From the NCBI RefSeq assembly GCF_002999335.1, contig NW_020312106.1, positions 27,729-91,728 on the forward strand: a stretch of DNA of 64,000 nucleotides. The letters are read 5' to 3'. Position numbers and translations under genes: made by a program. The notes under the pieces were generated by a model that ran no database searches, had not been told where the DNA came from, and saw only the letters and a program-made list of their open reading frames with translations. Positions 42,521 to 54,300 of this stretch are shown here, in pieces (positions within the stretch are counted from its first letter, which is position 1; every line of letters begins with the position of its first letter). The DNA is from Cyclospora cayetanensis (taxonomy: Eukaryota > Apicomplexa > Conoidasida > Eucoccidiorida > Eimeriidae).

Positions 42521-44641
42521 CTAGGATGCGTCTGCGTGCTCTAGGAGCAGTTGAAGCTCCTCCTCGAGCGTTTCTGTGTGCCGTTTCGCGAAGGGGATAG
42601 GGCTGAACTTGGTGGCCCACGCAGCCTCCCTCCGCACCAGGTCCCTTAGTGGCGGTTCTACAGCCGTCTTCAAGGTCTCCTGAGGGTGCGCACAGGCTTC
42701 CGCGGCTGCCCCTGCCCAGTCCATTAGCGCAACGAGCGAGTAGGTGCACAGTCTCCACGCCGCCTCGCACGCTGGGAAGAGAGACAGCACTTTGCGGGCC
42801 TCGTCCGCCGTTTCTGCAGCGCGTGTGGCAGCGGTGCCTTCCGAAGACAGCTGCATGGCGATCCAAGAGGCTTCAAGCCGCCGCAAAGGATCTGCAGTCG
42901 AGCAGAAGACGCGCTGCTTCAGCAACTGCTGCAGCTCCAGAGAGAGCAAACGCAGCAGCTGGTGGCCCCCCGCAAAGTGCGAGGGGACCGTCTGGGCCGT
43001 GCGCTTCCAGAACTCCCATTCCATAGTCTTGACCTCAGCCAATAGGCGGGAGGCACTCGGGTTGCCGATGCTGTGAAGCAACTCTTCTGTATCCGCTAAA
43101 GCACTTGCCGGCGAAATGCTGCCTTGCGCGGAGGCAGTAGCCGCAGCTGCCGCAGCTGCCGCTGTTGTTTCGGCGAGGAAGAGCTGAAAGACGCGGTGGG
43201 CGTGTTCGGCCGCTGGGTAGCTGTGGCTTCGGGCCCTCAGATGCCATGTTGCGAGGGCGAGTTCTGACTGCAGCAGCAGCAGCAGCAGCAACTGCAGCAG
43301 CACCAGCGAATGCAGCGCGGGTTTGTCAGAGCCTTCCGGGGGGGGCAGGAGGGGCCCTTGGCAGCTCCCGTCCTGCCGCTGTGCCGCAAGGGCGAGCCAT
43401 CGCGACTCCCTCTGTAGAGACGCCTCGGTGAGCAGGGCCTCTCGGATTTCTTCTGCCGCGCTCTCCATAGACTCTGGTACGCATGTAGTGTCTTCCGCTG
43501 GGGGCTTTAGGAGCAGAAGCAGGCACACCCGCAGCTGCTGCCGTCGGAGAGCCCACACCTCGGCAGCTTTAGGGTGCAGCATCAGAGGCAGCCGTGAGGC
43601 CCTTAGTTCCTCGAGCGCGCAGGCTACGGCTGCTGTGTAGACCTTACTCCTGGACGTTGTTGATGCTGCTTGTGCTTCCGCGGGGGTGGCATGCAGAAAA
43701 CGAGGCTCTGAGCCACAGACTCCAGTAAAGGCCGCGTGAGACAGCAGCAGGCGCCTTTCTGTAGCTGCAACGGCCGTGTGGGCCCCCCCTGCTATTGTGA
43801 GGAGCAGGCGGGCAGAGCCAGTGGGGTCCAAGGGAAGAGACGAAGGGGGAGCTGCGGTGCTGGGTAAGGGCGCTCTTAGACAGCTCACCGCCCTTTGAGC
43901 CTCCGCATGCAATGCAAATAAGGCGCATTCACAGAGGCCCAAGACCAGGGCCCTTTCCGGTCGCTCCTCGCGCGTAGGGGCCCCCGCCGACTCCTGCGTC
44001 TCCTCCTCCTCGGGGGAACACACCACTCCGTAAAGGGTGCCTGAGGCGCTCAAGAGAGTCTCCGCTGCTTCTTGCGCCTTTGTCGCTGCCTCTGAAGGCA
44101 CAAGAGGGCCTAGAGAAGTCTGACTGGCAGCTGACGAGGTGCAAGCCTTGGCCTCCAGCCGCAGCCACTCATCGAGCAGGGGGGGGCCGCCACCGGCCCC
44201 CTGGGAGTCTCCAAGGGGCCCCATTTCCAGGGGCCCCCGTAATCGATCCCAGGGGGAGGGGGCCCCTGCTGCGGGTGCGACTCCAGCTGCCGAGCACTCG
44301 GCGCCTCTCGGGGGAAAGAGGGCACAGAAGGCTTCGCAGCTCATTGCAGAGCATTCACAGACCCGGCAGGGAGGCGCAAGGAGTCGGCAAACGCATGCCG
44401 TAACCCACGATGGCAGAGGACGCGCATGACGATGAAGCTGTCCACTTGCACTCCCAGCTGCGGAAGGAGTGGCTTGCCAGTCCGCCTGAGGGGGCGACGC
44501 TTGCTGCGCTGGAGGCCCTTCTTGAGGCCGCATGCCGCCTGAGCCTACACTGTCAAGAGAGGCCTGTAGAAAGCTGCTCGCAGCCTCACACTGCCGCGAG
44601 CAGCGAGAAAATAGGGCCCTCGGCTGCACCGCCGACAACAC
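42521..44641 (-). CDS. Protein prenyltransferase alpha-repeat protein, PTAR1-like
   Basis: A single uninterrupted 706-codon frame. The C-terminal half shows degenerate prenyltransferase-alpha repeats, helical pairs of about 35-45 residues with a W/H-x-x-R core: LMLHPKAAEVWALRRQQLRV, ATWHLRARSHSYPAAEHAHR, EWEFWKRTAQTVPSHFAGGH and LFPACEAAWRLCTYSLVAL. The arrangement, with an EWEFW...HFAGGHQLLR repeat, is closest to PTAR1, the alpha-like partner in the geranylgeranyltransferase type III that acts on FBXL2 and Ykt6 in mammals. The repeats are more eroded than in canonical FNTA/RABGGTA and carry Ala/Glu/Gly-rich insertions. The N-terminal 100 residues are low-complexity and the true start could be a later Met. 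Head to head with ClpB. Confidence 0.5.
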   Translation of the reverse strand: MLSAVQPRALFSRCSRQCEAASSFLQASLDSVGSGGMRPQEGPPAQQASPPQADWQATPSAAGSASGQLHRHARPLPSWVTACVCRLLAPPCRVCECSAMSCEAFCALFPPRGAECSAAGVAPAAGAPSPWDRLRGPLEMGPLGDSQGAGGGPPLLDEWLRLEAKACTSSAASQTSLGPLVPSEAATKAQEAAETLLSASGTLYGVVCSPEEEETQESAGAPTREERPERALVLGLCECALFALHAEAQRAVSCLRAPLPSTAAPPSSLPLDPTGSARLLLTIAGGAHTAVAATERRLLLSHAAFTGVCGSEPRFLHATPAEAQAASTTSRSKVYTAAVACALEELRASRLPLMLHPKAAEVWALRRQQLRVCLLLLLKPPAEDTTCVPESMESAAEEIREALLTEASLQRESRWLALAAQRQDGSCQGPLLPPPEGSDKPALHSLVLLQLLLLLLLQSELALATWHLRARSHSYPAAEHAHRVFQLFLAETTAAAAAAAATASAQGSISPASALADTEELLHSIGNPSASRLLAEVKTMEWEFWKRTAQTVPSHFAGGHQLLRLLSLELQQLLKQRVFCSTADPLRRLEASWIAMQLSSEGTAATRAAETADEARKVLSLFPACEAAWRLCTYSLVALMDWAGAAAEACAHPQETLKTAVEPPLRDLVRREAAWATKFSPIPFAKRHTETLEEELQLLLEHADAS

Positions 44642-45397
44642 CTTAGGAGGGGAGGGCCCTTGGGGAGGCGCGCGGAGTAGGCCTATGTCCAGTTACATAG
44701 CAACGACAATCGCACGGAAAAACAACAGCAAAAAGCTGAAGGAAGGAAGAGGCTTTGAAAAAATCGGCAATTTTTCACATCCGTGTGGAGGGGGGCCCCT
44801 CACCCCATCCCAGCCGGGGGGCCCCCCTCCCCCCTTTCGATCCCCCGGGGCCCTTGCCCTCTGGGGCCGTGCAGCACGAGCGCGTGGGGCTCTCTCTGTC
44901 TCGGGGTGTAGGGCCCCCCCCCTCTGTGTGCCTTCGTGCAAGGATCTCGAGGGTGTTTTTATAATTGTTTCTCAGAGGTGCCTTGGAAGAATCTCGCTTC
45001 TTCATTTTGCGAGCTCCCGCTGTCTCTCTCTCTGTGCAACCGCTCCGCACGGAGGCGCTAAGGAGGAGTCCACTGCCTCCGTGTTCCCCCACACCACCCA
45101 CCTCCCTCCTACTGCTCGACTCCGAGCCTTGAGGCCCCCCTTAGGGGCCAAAGCCCTTCTCCTGCGCATACGCACTGTCTGCTGAGTCTCCGCAGAAGGA
45201 GAAGGCTGTGTAATTGCCGATCCCTCACAGAGGACGTCTTGAGCGCCCGCTGCCTGCAGCAACACACTACCCCCCAAGCCAGCAGTGTCTCTCCACACAG
45301 AGGGCCCCACCCCGAGCCGAGAGGAGGCGTCACCACCTCGTTGAGAGACCCCCCTGCTGTGTTTCATCCCAACCGCCTGCTTGACCTTAAAAGCCTC
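44642..45397. other. Shared upstream region of PTAR1-like and ClpB genes
   Basis: About 750 bases between divergent start codons. It contains GGGGGGCCCC-type inverted repeats (for example around 44790-44830 and 44845-44860) and a Ser/Pro-biased open frame without motifs. Likely a bidirectional promoter plus leaders. Confidence 0.4.
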
Positions 45398-48300
45398 ATG
45401 GGGAGAGGAGGGCAGACACTAACCCGCCAGGGAGGCGGCTTTCCGCTGCCACCACTCCTGCTGCTACTGCTGTGGCTACCCCTCGCCGTTTTCCAGGAAC
45501 ATGAGGGGGCCCTTGGATGGGCGCAAGGTAGCTCTTCGCGCTTCTTCGGATTCATTGGCATCCCAGGAGGCAAGCAGTCCTTCCCCCCCTCCCACACTCT
45601 CGATCCCTCTCCCTTTTTCCCCCGTCCCTCTCCTTTCCTCTCCCCTTCACCCCCCGACTCCCTCCTTCCCCTTCCCGCTCACATGCACACGTGCCTACAC
45701 AAACACCTACGGAGACGCCCAGTCGCAAGCCACTCGTGCCCGCTGTATGCTCTTGTCTCGCTCCTGGCGTAGCGCAGACAGACGGAGAGATAAGAGGCCC
45801 ACGCAGGTAGAAGGACAAATCTACACCGTTGTGGCACACGCGCTCTATTTTTTTTTTTGCCTCAGGCGGCCTTCGCGACTTCTTCTCGCGATCAAACATC
45901 CGAGGAGCTTCCAGCAGCAACCTCCACGGCACCTCAGGATCCACGAGAGGCTGCAGCAGGGGCGGGGGGCCCCTGGACGCCTCCTTCCTTGGAGGGGGGG
46001 GGCCCCTAGGCCGGGGCGGCTGGTATGGCTGCATGTGGAGAAACTTTCGAGAGGAGCGGTCCAGTGGATTTCCAAGGTCCCCTAGGGGCCCCCTTGCCCT
46101 TCAGGCTGCAGATGACGGCCTTGTTTTAGACGCCAGCGACTACACCGAAAAGGCGTGGGAGGCGATGGGGGCCCTTGGATCTATTGCCGATAAGCACGAA
46201 TCGGCGTATGTCGAGGCCGAGATGCTGCTCCTAGGTGTGTCCTTTTTTCCAGAGAAGCTTAGCCCCTAGTACAGAAGGGAGTGCATGCAGATTAGGGCCT
46301 GCCTTCCAGGAGTTCATTTTTCCTGCTGCGCTTTTTCGCGTGGATTGCGAGAAAGCCGCAGTATTCGGGCTTGCACGGCGCTGGAAGGGACGCTGCAGTG
46401 GCGCGCAGCTGGTGGGCTGTGTTGGCTTGTCGCGTCTGAGAGGTGGTGCTGGCAGAGCCTCAGCGAAAGGCAGCGGGGAGGCAGGGGGCTAACATTCTTG
46501 GCACTACCTCGCGTAGCGTGTATGTGCATGCAGCCCTTCTCCAGGACGGCCCCGAGGGCCTGGCATACAGAGTGCTCACGCGGGCAGGAGTTTCCGTCGA
46601 GCAGCTCACGGATGAAGTTCAGAGGCATTTAGAGAGGCAGCCACGGATGGCTCTGGGGTTCGGCGACCAGAAGGTCTTGGGGAGAGGCCTCCAGCAAGTT
46701 CTTGCGTCGGCTCAGAGGTTCAAGAGGGAATTTAGAGTGAGGCTTCCTCTGCAGCGAGAGTGTGGTGCATACATGTGTGTGTATGTGAGACTTGGGGGCG
46801 AGGAAGTAGCGTGGAAGAAGTTTGATTCGGGAGCGTCCTGTGCAGGGTCGGTCGAGCATCCGCACCGTAGCGAGGCTTTGGCTTTGACAGGGCACACGCA
46901 TTTCTTGGGAATTTCTCCGCGCGCTGTCAGCAGGCCCCTGCGGCGGGTGTGCTGGGGCACGTCTTACGGCGTCTGCTGTATGGTGAGTTCTTTTGAACTT
47001 TGTCAGGACGAGTACCTCTCCGTAGAGCATTTGCTGCTGGGGTTGGCGGCCGAGGACGCAAAGTTCCTTCGGCCTGCGCTGCAACGCCAAGGCGTAAGTT
47101 TTAACAAGATTAAGGATGCGGTAGTTGAAGTTCGCGGGAAGAAACGAGTGGACACGAAAAATCCCGAAATGGTGAGGTTCATTCTCATACCTTAACTGTC
47201 GCGGGAGGCTGCGCTTTCCCCCATCTATTACTTTTCTTATCACCCTTTCCTCCTGCTTCTCTTCCTTTCCTCCTTCTTATCTTCCTTTCCTCCTTTTTAT
47301 CTTCCTTTCCTCCTTCTTCTCTTCCTTTCCTCCTGCTTCTCTTCCTTTCCTCCTTTTTATCTTCCTTTCCTCCTTCTTATCTCCCTCTTCCCCTTCTTAT
47401 CTCCCTCTCCTCCTTCTTATCTTCCTTTCCTCCTTCTTATCTCCCTCTTCCCCTTCTTATCTCCCTCTTCTATAGGACAGACACGTTTGGATGTGCCTCC
47501 CCGGAAGCCCGAGATGCAAAAGCATCTCATGAGAAGAGGAAGCGGCAGCGTGTGCATCCCGATGCTCTTTAAAGGAAAAATCGCTGGGAATGCTGCATGT
47601 GGACGCGCTGATGTGTGTTGGCTGTCCCTTCTTTAGGCGTATCAAGCGTTGGAAAGGTATTCCAAGGACCTCACGAGCGAGGCTCGTGCAGGCAAGCTGG
47701 ATCCGGTGATAGGAAGGGATGACGAGATTCGCCGCACGATCCAAATCCTCTCGAGACGAACCAAGAATAACCCGATTCTCCTTGGCGATCCTGGAGTTGG
47801 CAAAACGGCCATTGTGGAGGGACTCGCTCAACGGATCGTGTCGGGGGATGTTCCGGATTCGCTGAAAGGCAGACGTGTTCTCGCCTTGGACATGGGCGCT
47901 CTGGTAGCAGGTATGCATCGGTGGGTGGGTGTTTTTGTATATGTGTATGTGTGTTTTTCGGTATATGTATATGTGTGTTTATGTGTATGTGTATATGTGT
48001 GTTTTTCTGTACATGTACATGTGTGTTTATGTGTATGTGTATGTGTGCGTTTATGTGTATGTGTTTCTGTGTGTGTGTTTATGTGTATTCGTATGTGTAT
48101 GTGTGTTTCTGTATGTGTAGATGTGTTTCTGTGTGTGTGTTTATGTGTGTTTGTGTGTATTCGTATGTGTATGTGTGTTTATGTGTATGTTTATGTATAT
48201 GCACGTTTATGTATGTATATGTGTGTTTCTGTATGTGTGTGTGTATATGTGTACGTGATTGTGTGCATGCACGCATGCACACATAATGTGAATCCCATCA

Positions 48301-51300
48301 TGCTGCGGCTCCCCCCTACTGCCTAGGTGTGCCTAAAGTACCTCTTTCTCTCCGTCTCTGTTTGTTCACGAGCTGTTCTGCTTCGCTTTTTGCTGCCCGT
48401 AAACACGAGCAGCAACACAAGCAGGAAGAGCCCGAAGCAGCTGGCTAGCCGTGTACCCAACCGAACCTGCCGGGAGGCGCGCGTTGGTTGGCGGGGAGGC
48501 GTAGCGAGGGGCAAACAGCAGCAGCTGCCGTATGTCGTTCTTCGCTTTCTCTCCTAGGCAGCACATGCGTTCGTGTCTGGGGTGGGGGTACTGTGTAATC
48601 AGGGTCAAAGTATCGCGGGGAGTTCGAGGAGCGTCTGAAGGCCGTCTTGAAGGACGTCCAAGACTCGGAAGGGGACGTCGTGCTCTTCATTGACGAGATT
48701 CACACGGTTGTCGGAGCGGGGGCCTCGTCTGAGGGTGCGATGGATGCGGGAAATTTACTCAAGGTAGGAGCTGCGGATTGGCGTCGTGTGCTGCCTTGCC
48801 TTCTCTTGCCCTCTTCCGTCTGTCTTTGACTCGAGGAAAGCCGGCTATTAGTACACAGGGGGGCTGCTGCAGATTTGAAAGCCGTTCGGAATTCGAGGCC
48901 TTCTCGATTTCGCTTTCTCCCTGCGTGGTGGCAAGAGAGAGAGAGGTCTGTAGGAGGAGTAGGAGGCGGGGGTGGGGTCTCTGCGTGCTGAGCGAACGCA
49001 GTGTATGCTAGGCATGTCTGCGGCATGCAACTCTGCCTTCGTTCCCTGCAGCCTCTGTTGGCTCGGGGGGAGCTGCGCTGTATTGGAGCCACGACAACGC
49101 AAGAATACCGGCAGCACATGGAAAAAGACAAGGCCCTCGAGCGCCGCTTCCAAAGAGTTCTTGTCCGTTGTCACAGAGTGGCAGCTGTCAAGGGCTGCTC
49201 GTAGACTCGCGGATTTCGCACAGAACGTCCCCCCTTCTCCCCTTCGTCAGGCAGCACAAAAAGGCTAAAGCAGGAGGTGTAGCTAGCTAACAGGACAGAC
49301 AGCTGAGAGGAGCACTTCCCCTGCGTCTGCTGTGCTGCTTTCATGCCAGGTCGAGGAGCCTCAGGTCGAAGCTACGGTTAGCATCCTGAGGGGTCTCAAG
49401 GAGCGGTACGAGGTGCATCATGGCGTCCGCATTTTAGACTCAGCCCTTGTGGAAGCTGCCCACCTCGCAAGTCGTTACATAACGTATGCCAACGCCACTG
49501 CTGCTGCTGCTGCTGCTGCTTGTAGACGAACAAAGAGAGAAAGCCGCTCTCTGCTGGTCAATGCTGCCATTTCCGCCCTGTATTCTTCTTTGCCGCCGTC
49601 GCGGTCTCTTGCTGGAATCTCTACCCTCATGCACGCGTGTACTGCTGCTCGCAGAGATCGGTTCCTTCCGGACAAGGCAATCGATCTTGTCGACGAAGCC
49701 GCCGCACGTCTGAAGATCCAAGTCAGCAGCAAGCCCATCCAGCTCGATCGCATGGATCGCCTTTTGCTGCAACTCGAGATGGAGCGCATCTCGATTCTGG
49801 GAGATGGGAAGACAAGGGAGCTTGATGAACAAGAGCGTCTAAGGCTCAGGGCAGTAGAAAGCCAAATCGAGAAACTCCAAGCGCAACAGGTGACTTTTTT
49901 TACCCACAAAATGTTGACTGCTCTTCCTGCTAGGTCCTGCAAACTGCATCTCAGATGTCGGCCTTCCCGCGCCCTTCTATGTACTGGCTGCATTGTGCAA
50001 GTCGCATGTGCATCTAGCGGCAATGGTCTTTCCGCGCGAGTGCGGCGTCTGCCGTTATGTGTGTGTGTACGTGTGTACGTGTGTGTGTACGTGTCTCTCT
50101 CTCTTTCTCTATGTGTGTTGGTTTGGCCCTGCCATGCGTCTCCCACGCATCTTGTCAGGATTTTTGTGAACGTATTTCCGCGCGTGCTTCCCTGAATTCG
50201 TGTGCAGTTCTCCAGTTGCTTCCACGTGTTGGCTGGTGTATTGTTTGGATTGGTTGTTGAGCGTTTGCAAAAGCACATAGACGTGTGCTGCCCGCGTAGC
50301 TGCCTCCCATGGAAGGATGCGCTGGGGCTGCGGCTGTGAGACATGCGTGCATGCGACTTTGCGTGTGTCTTTTTCTGCTGTATGCGGGATGCTGCAGGCC
50401 ACTCTGACAGACGCTTGGACCAAGGAGAAAAGTCAAGTAGATGCCATTAGGGCCGTCAAGGAGAGGATTGATGTCGTCAAGGTGGAAGTTGAAAAGGCAG
50501 AGAGAGACTTTGACCTCAACAGGGCTGCAGAGCTGCGCTTCGAAACTCTCCCTGACCTGGAGGTAATGCTTTCGTGCAGTACGTACAGCTTGCGGTGCTC
50601 TCTTCATGCAGCTGCTTAGAGGGCCTACCGGCTAGGAGGGCGAGGGGGCGACAGGTGGTGGAACTGTTGCAGTCAGTAGGGGTGTGCTCCTGCTGCGCTA
50701 GGAAGGAGGGCCCTATATATATACATATACATATATATACGTCAAGGAAGCGTGACGCTCCTCGAGCATTGTTGCCTATGGTGCACCCATGGCGCTCGTT
50801 CACCGCATTACATGAAGCCAACTGAGAATTGTCGAGACGTGTTTGCTTGCTGGCCAGCCGTGTCCGTGTCCGTGTACGTACACACGCTGATATATGTGTG
50901 TGAGTAATGTGTGTATGAATATGTTAACGTATGTGCAGGGTCGCCCTATATATATATATATGTATGCATGTATGTATGCGTACTAAAAGCATAATATATA
51001 TACATATATACATGAATGTGTGTGTGTATGTGCTTGGGGGTGCTACAGCGGCAGCTCACCGAGGCGGAGAAACAGTATAAGGAGGCTCATGCAGAGGGTC
51101 GCCGGCTGCTGCGGGACGAAGTGACGGCGGATGACATTGCAGGGGTAGTTGCTGTGTGGACGGGCATACCGTTGACGCGTTTGAAGCAGTCGGAAAAGCA
51201 GAAGCTGTTGACGCTTGAAGACACGCTGCATGAGCGAGTCGTGGCACAGGACAAGGCGGTGTGTTTTCTGCGGCATGGCAGGTGTCATCCTGCTTCGATT

Positions 51301-54300
51301 GGCAACGTGTTTAACAGCCGGGCAGCACAGGGGGAAGAGAGAGGCTGGGGTGGGCTGGTATGGATTTGCCGCTTAGGATGACGGCGCTGCATGCATGGGA
51401 AGCCCACCACGCATGTTGTTGTGAGCCTTTTTCTTTCGCCACCCTTTCCTTGTCCTTGCAGGTAGCAGCCGTCGCCAATGCCATCCAGAGGTCGCGCGCT
51501 GGACTTAACGACCCCAACCGACCAATTGCGTCCCTCTTCTTCCTTGGTCCTACCGGCGTTGGGAAGACGGAGCTTTGCAGGGCCTTGGCAGAGTCTCTCT
51601 TTGCCTCAGGTACGCGCGAAGCGAGCTATTGAGGCTTTTTCTTTTTCGAGAGAGAGAGAGAGAGGCTCACATGTAGGGGGTGTCACGGGGAACTGGAAAG
51701 ACGGCGGGCAAGAGAGTGTGTCTCTCCTTGTCGCTCCCTCTCTGCGTTGCTGGCCCTCTGCATGCACACTGCCTCTGACGCACTTCTCGCAAGATTTTCC
51801 GTTCTGTCTGAAGGCCTCATGAGGCCTCAGCAGGAGCAACGGCACCTCAGAGGCAGCAGCAGCAAACCCTCTAGGGTGTGGCAGACCGCAAGGGGGGAGG
51901 AGAACTGTGTGTGTCTGCCGCTTCCTCTGCGTGTGCATGCATGTCTGTAAATCTTCAGAAGATGCCATTGTACGGATCAACATGAGCGAATATATGGAGA
52001 GGCACAGCGTCTCGCGGCTCATAGGAGCTCCCCCTGGTTACATTGGCTTTGAGCAAGGGGGGCAGCTCACGGACGCGGTGCGCAAGAAGCCCTACTCAGT
52101 CATCCTCTTCGATGAAATGTAGGACTGCACACGCAAAACCATCATGAAGAATAGGGCCTTGAGAATCTGTCTTTCTCCGCACAGCCATGCAGGCCGTTTT
52201 GCGGAGAGGAGAGGGAGAGGGAGGGCAAGGGGGGAAAACGACACGCGTGTTACCGTTCTGTTGCCTATACCCCACCCCTCTAAGTGACGGCAGATCCACC
52301 TTTCTGGAGGGTAGCGCAGCAACATCAGTTTCTTGTTTGTCCCTTCTTCTCTCGCGCTTTAATGCGCGCACGTGGCAGCACGTACGCCTGTATGTATGTG
52401 CATGCATCTCTGCATTTATGGTATGAAGTGACTTTCACGCCACCCCGCTTTGCGCTCTGCGGCCTCTGTGTGTATGTCTGCATGCGTGGCTTCGGTACTC
52501 ACCGCGTGCCTCTCTGCTCTCCCTGGGAGCGTGCTGGCTGAACCCTGCTTGTCGAAGGAGCGACCATTTACCCTTTATGCGTTTTCTGCTGCACATGTGG
52601 ACGTCAGGGAAAAGGCACATCCGGAGATCTTCAATGTGTTGCTGCAACTCCTTGACGAGGGCCGCCTGACAGACGGCAAGGGCAACGCCGTCAACTTCAG
52701 GAACTGCGTTGTCATCTTTACGTCCAACTTGGGTGCTGATGCACTCTTGGAGAGTGCAGGAGACCCCAGCAAGAGACAAGAAGTCGAAAAGTCTGTAACA
52801 CGCGCACAAACGCGCCCACAGTAGGGGTCCCCGTGGGTGTTGTTGTTACATGGCTGCTCGTGGAAGGATGCTGAAGGAGGAGGGGGGTTTGAAAGATTGA
52901 AAAGTTGAGAGGCGATGTTCATCGAGGCCTCCATCTGGAGGCCTGTATATACATATACACTTGCAGTTGGGTGTGTTGTGTTGTGCCGTGGGAAGCTGTT
53001 TTATTTTTTCACGAGCCGCTCCTCCTTAAAATGGTACATGCAGCTGTAATGATGTGGCTTGGATTCGCGTGCAAAGCATGCACACACGTCTGTTTGCACG
53101 CCTGAATGCCGAGGATGAAGCAAAAGAGGCCCTACGAAAAATGCAGGGATGCGCAAGCCAGAGCGCTCTCCTTCAGGAGGGCCCTTGTACGGCAATGACG
53201 CGGAAAAGGCGAATCTGAGGCCGATAAAAGGAGACCTTGCTGCGGGGCAGGGGGGCGTTAGGGCATGTGGGGGCGTTGGGGGGTGAAAGCGGCGTTTTTT
53301 GTGGTGTTTTGCTGGAAAGGGTATCTGAAGACGGGTTGCGTTTACCATGGATAAAACCCACACAAATGCTGCCGCGTGAGTCGCTGCATGTTGGTGGTTT
53401 GAGTGCTGCTGCCGTTGCTCCTGCGTGTGCCTTTCGTTTTTGAATCAGGAAGGTCATGCAGACGGCGCGGGATACACTGCGCCCCGAGTTTTACAATCGC
53501 ATTGACGAGTTTGTCGTGTTTGATACCCTCACCATGCAACGTAAGGTGCTGGAAGGGCAGCGAGCCAAAATGGGATACAGCTTCCCCGCGTCTATCTGAA
53601 GATTTTTGCATGCCGAGAGGGGCAATGGCCACGCAGTTCTCCCTGCAAGCTGCGGGAGTGGAGAGGGGGCTTCGAGTGCTGCTCTGGCAGTGTGTGGTGG
53701 CTGTCGCTCTCTCTGCACTGAGCGGAGACGTGCATCTGCTGGTGGCCTTATGGTTCGATTTGCATGGACACGAAGAATTTCCATGATAATCCGTTCGTGC
53801 TTCTGCACGTTCACAGATTTGCATGCTTTGTCGATGGGGGGCGCCTTCTAGGTCGTAAAGCGTCTATCCGGTGTATCGGTGCGGGGCATGCGTCGAAGAC
53901 GTCAGGAAGTTTTCCGCCATTGCGACACACGTAGGGCGCATTGTGCCTGTGATGGAAGCATTGGGAAGGGGTGGGGAGGTGTTCGGGGGTTTTCTTCTCA
54001 GAGATTAAGGAGGTCGTGCGCATTGAGATGGAACGTGTAGCGGATCGGCTGGCAGAGAAGAAGGTTAAGCTCAAAGTGGAAGAATCGGCGCTTACGCATT
54101 TAGCCGACACCGGGTTAGTTCGAAGGCTAATGAGAGGGCTGAAAAGCGCGAGCGCTCTACGAGTGCTACTGCGTTGTCGCCCACTGCATTTCCAGCTGTG
54201 CAGGCGCGTGCTGTGTCTCGCTGGCTGGGGGCGAGAAGGGGGGAGAAGGGAGTGGTGGCAGAACTCTCTGGTTGAATCGTAAAGCAGCACCTTACAAGGG

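Noticed and set aside
42649..44429. Plus-strand Arg/Ala/Ser-rich frames opposite the PTAR1-like gene
   Set aside because: High G+C leaves the complementary frames open; no motif, and the minus strand has one uninterrupted 706-codon frame with repeats.
47921..48286. Cys/Val-rich 121-codon frame in the ClpB gene
   Set aside because: Translation of a TGTGTATG repeat within a well-bounded ClpB intron.
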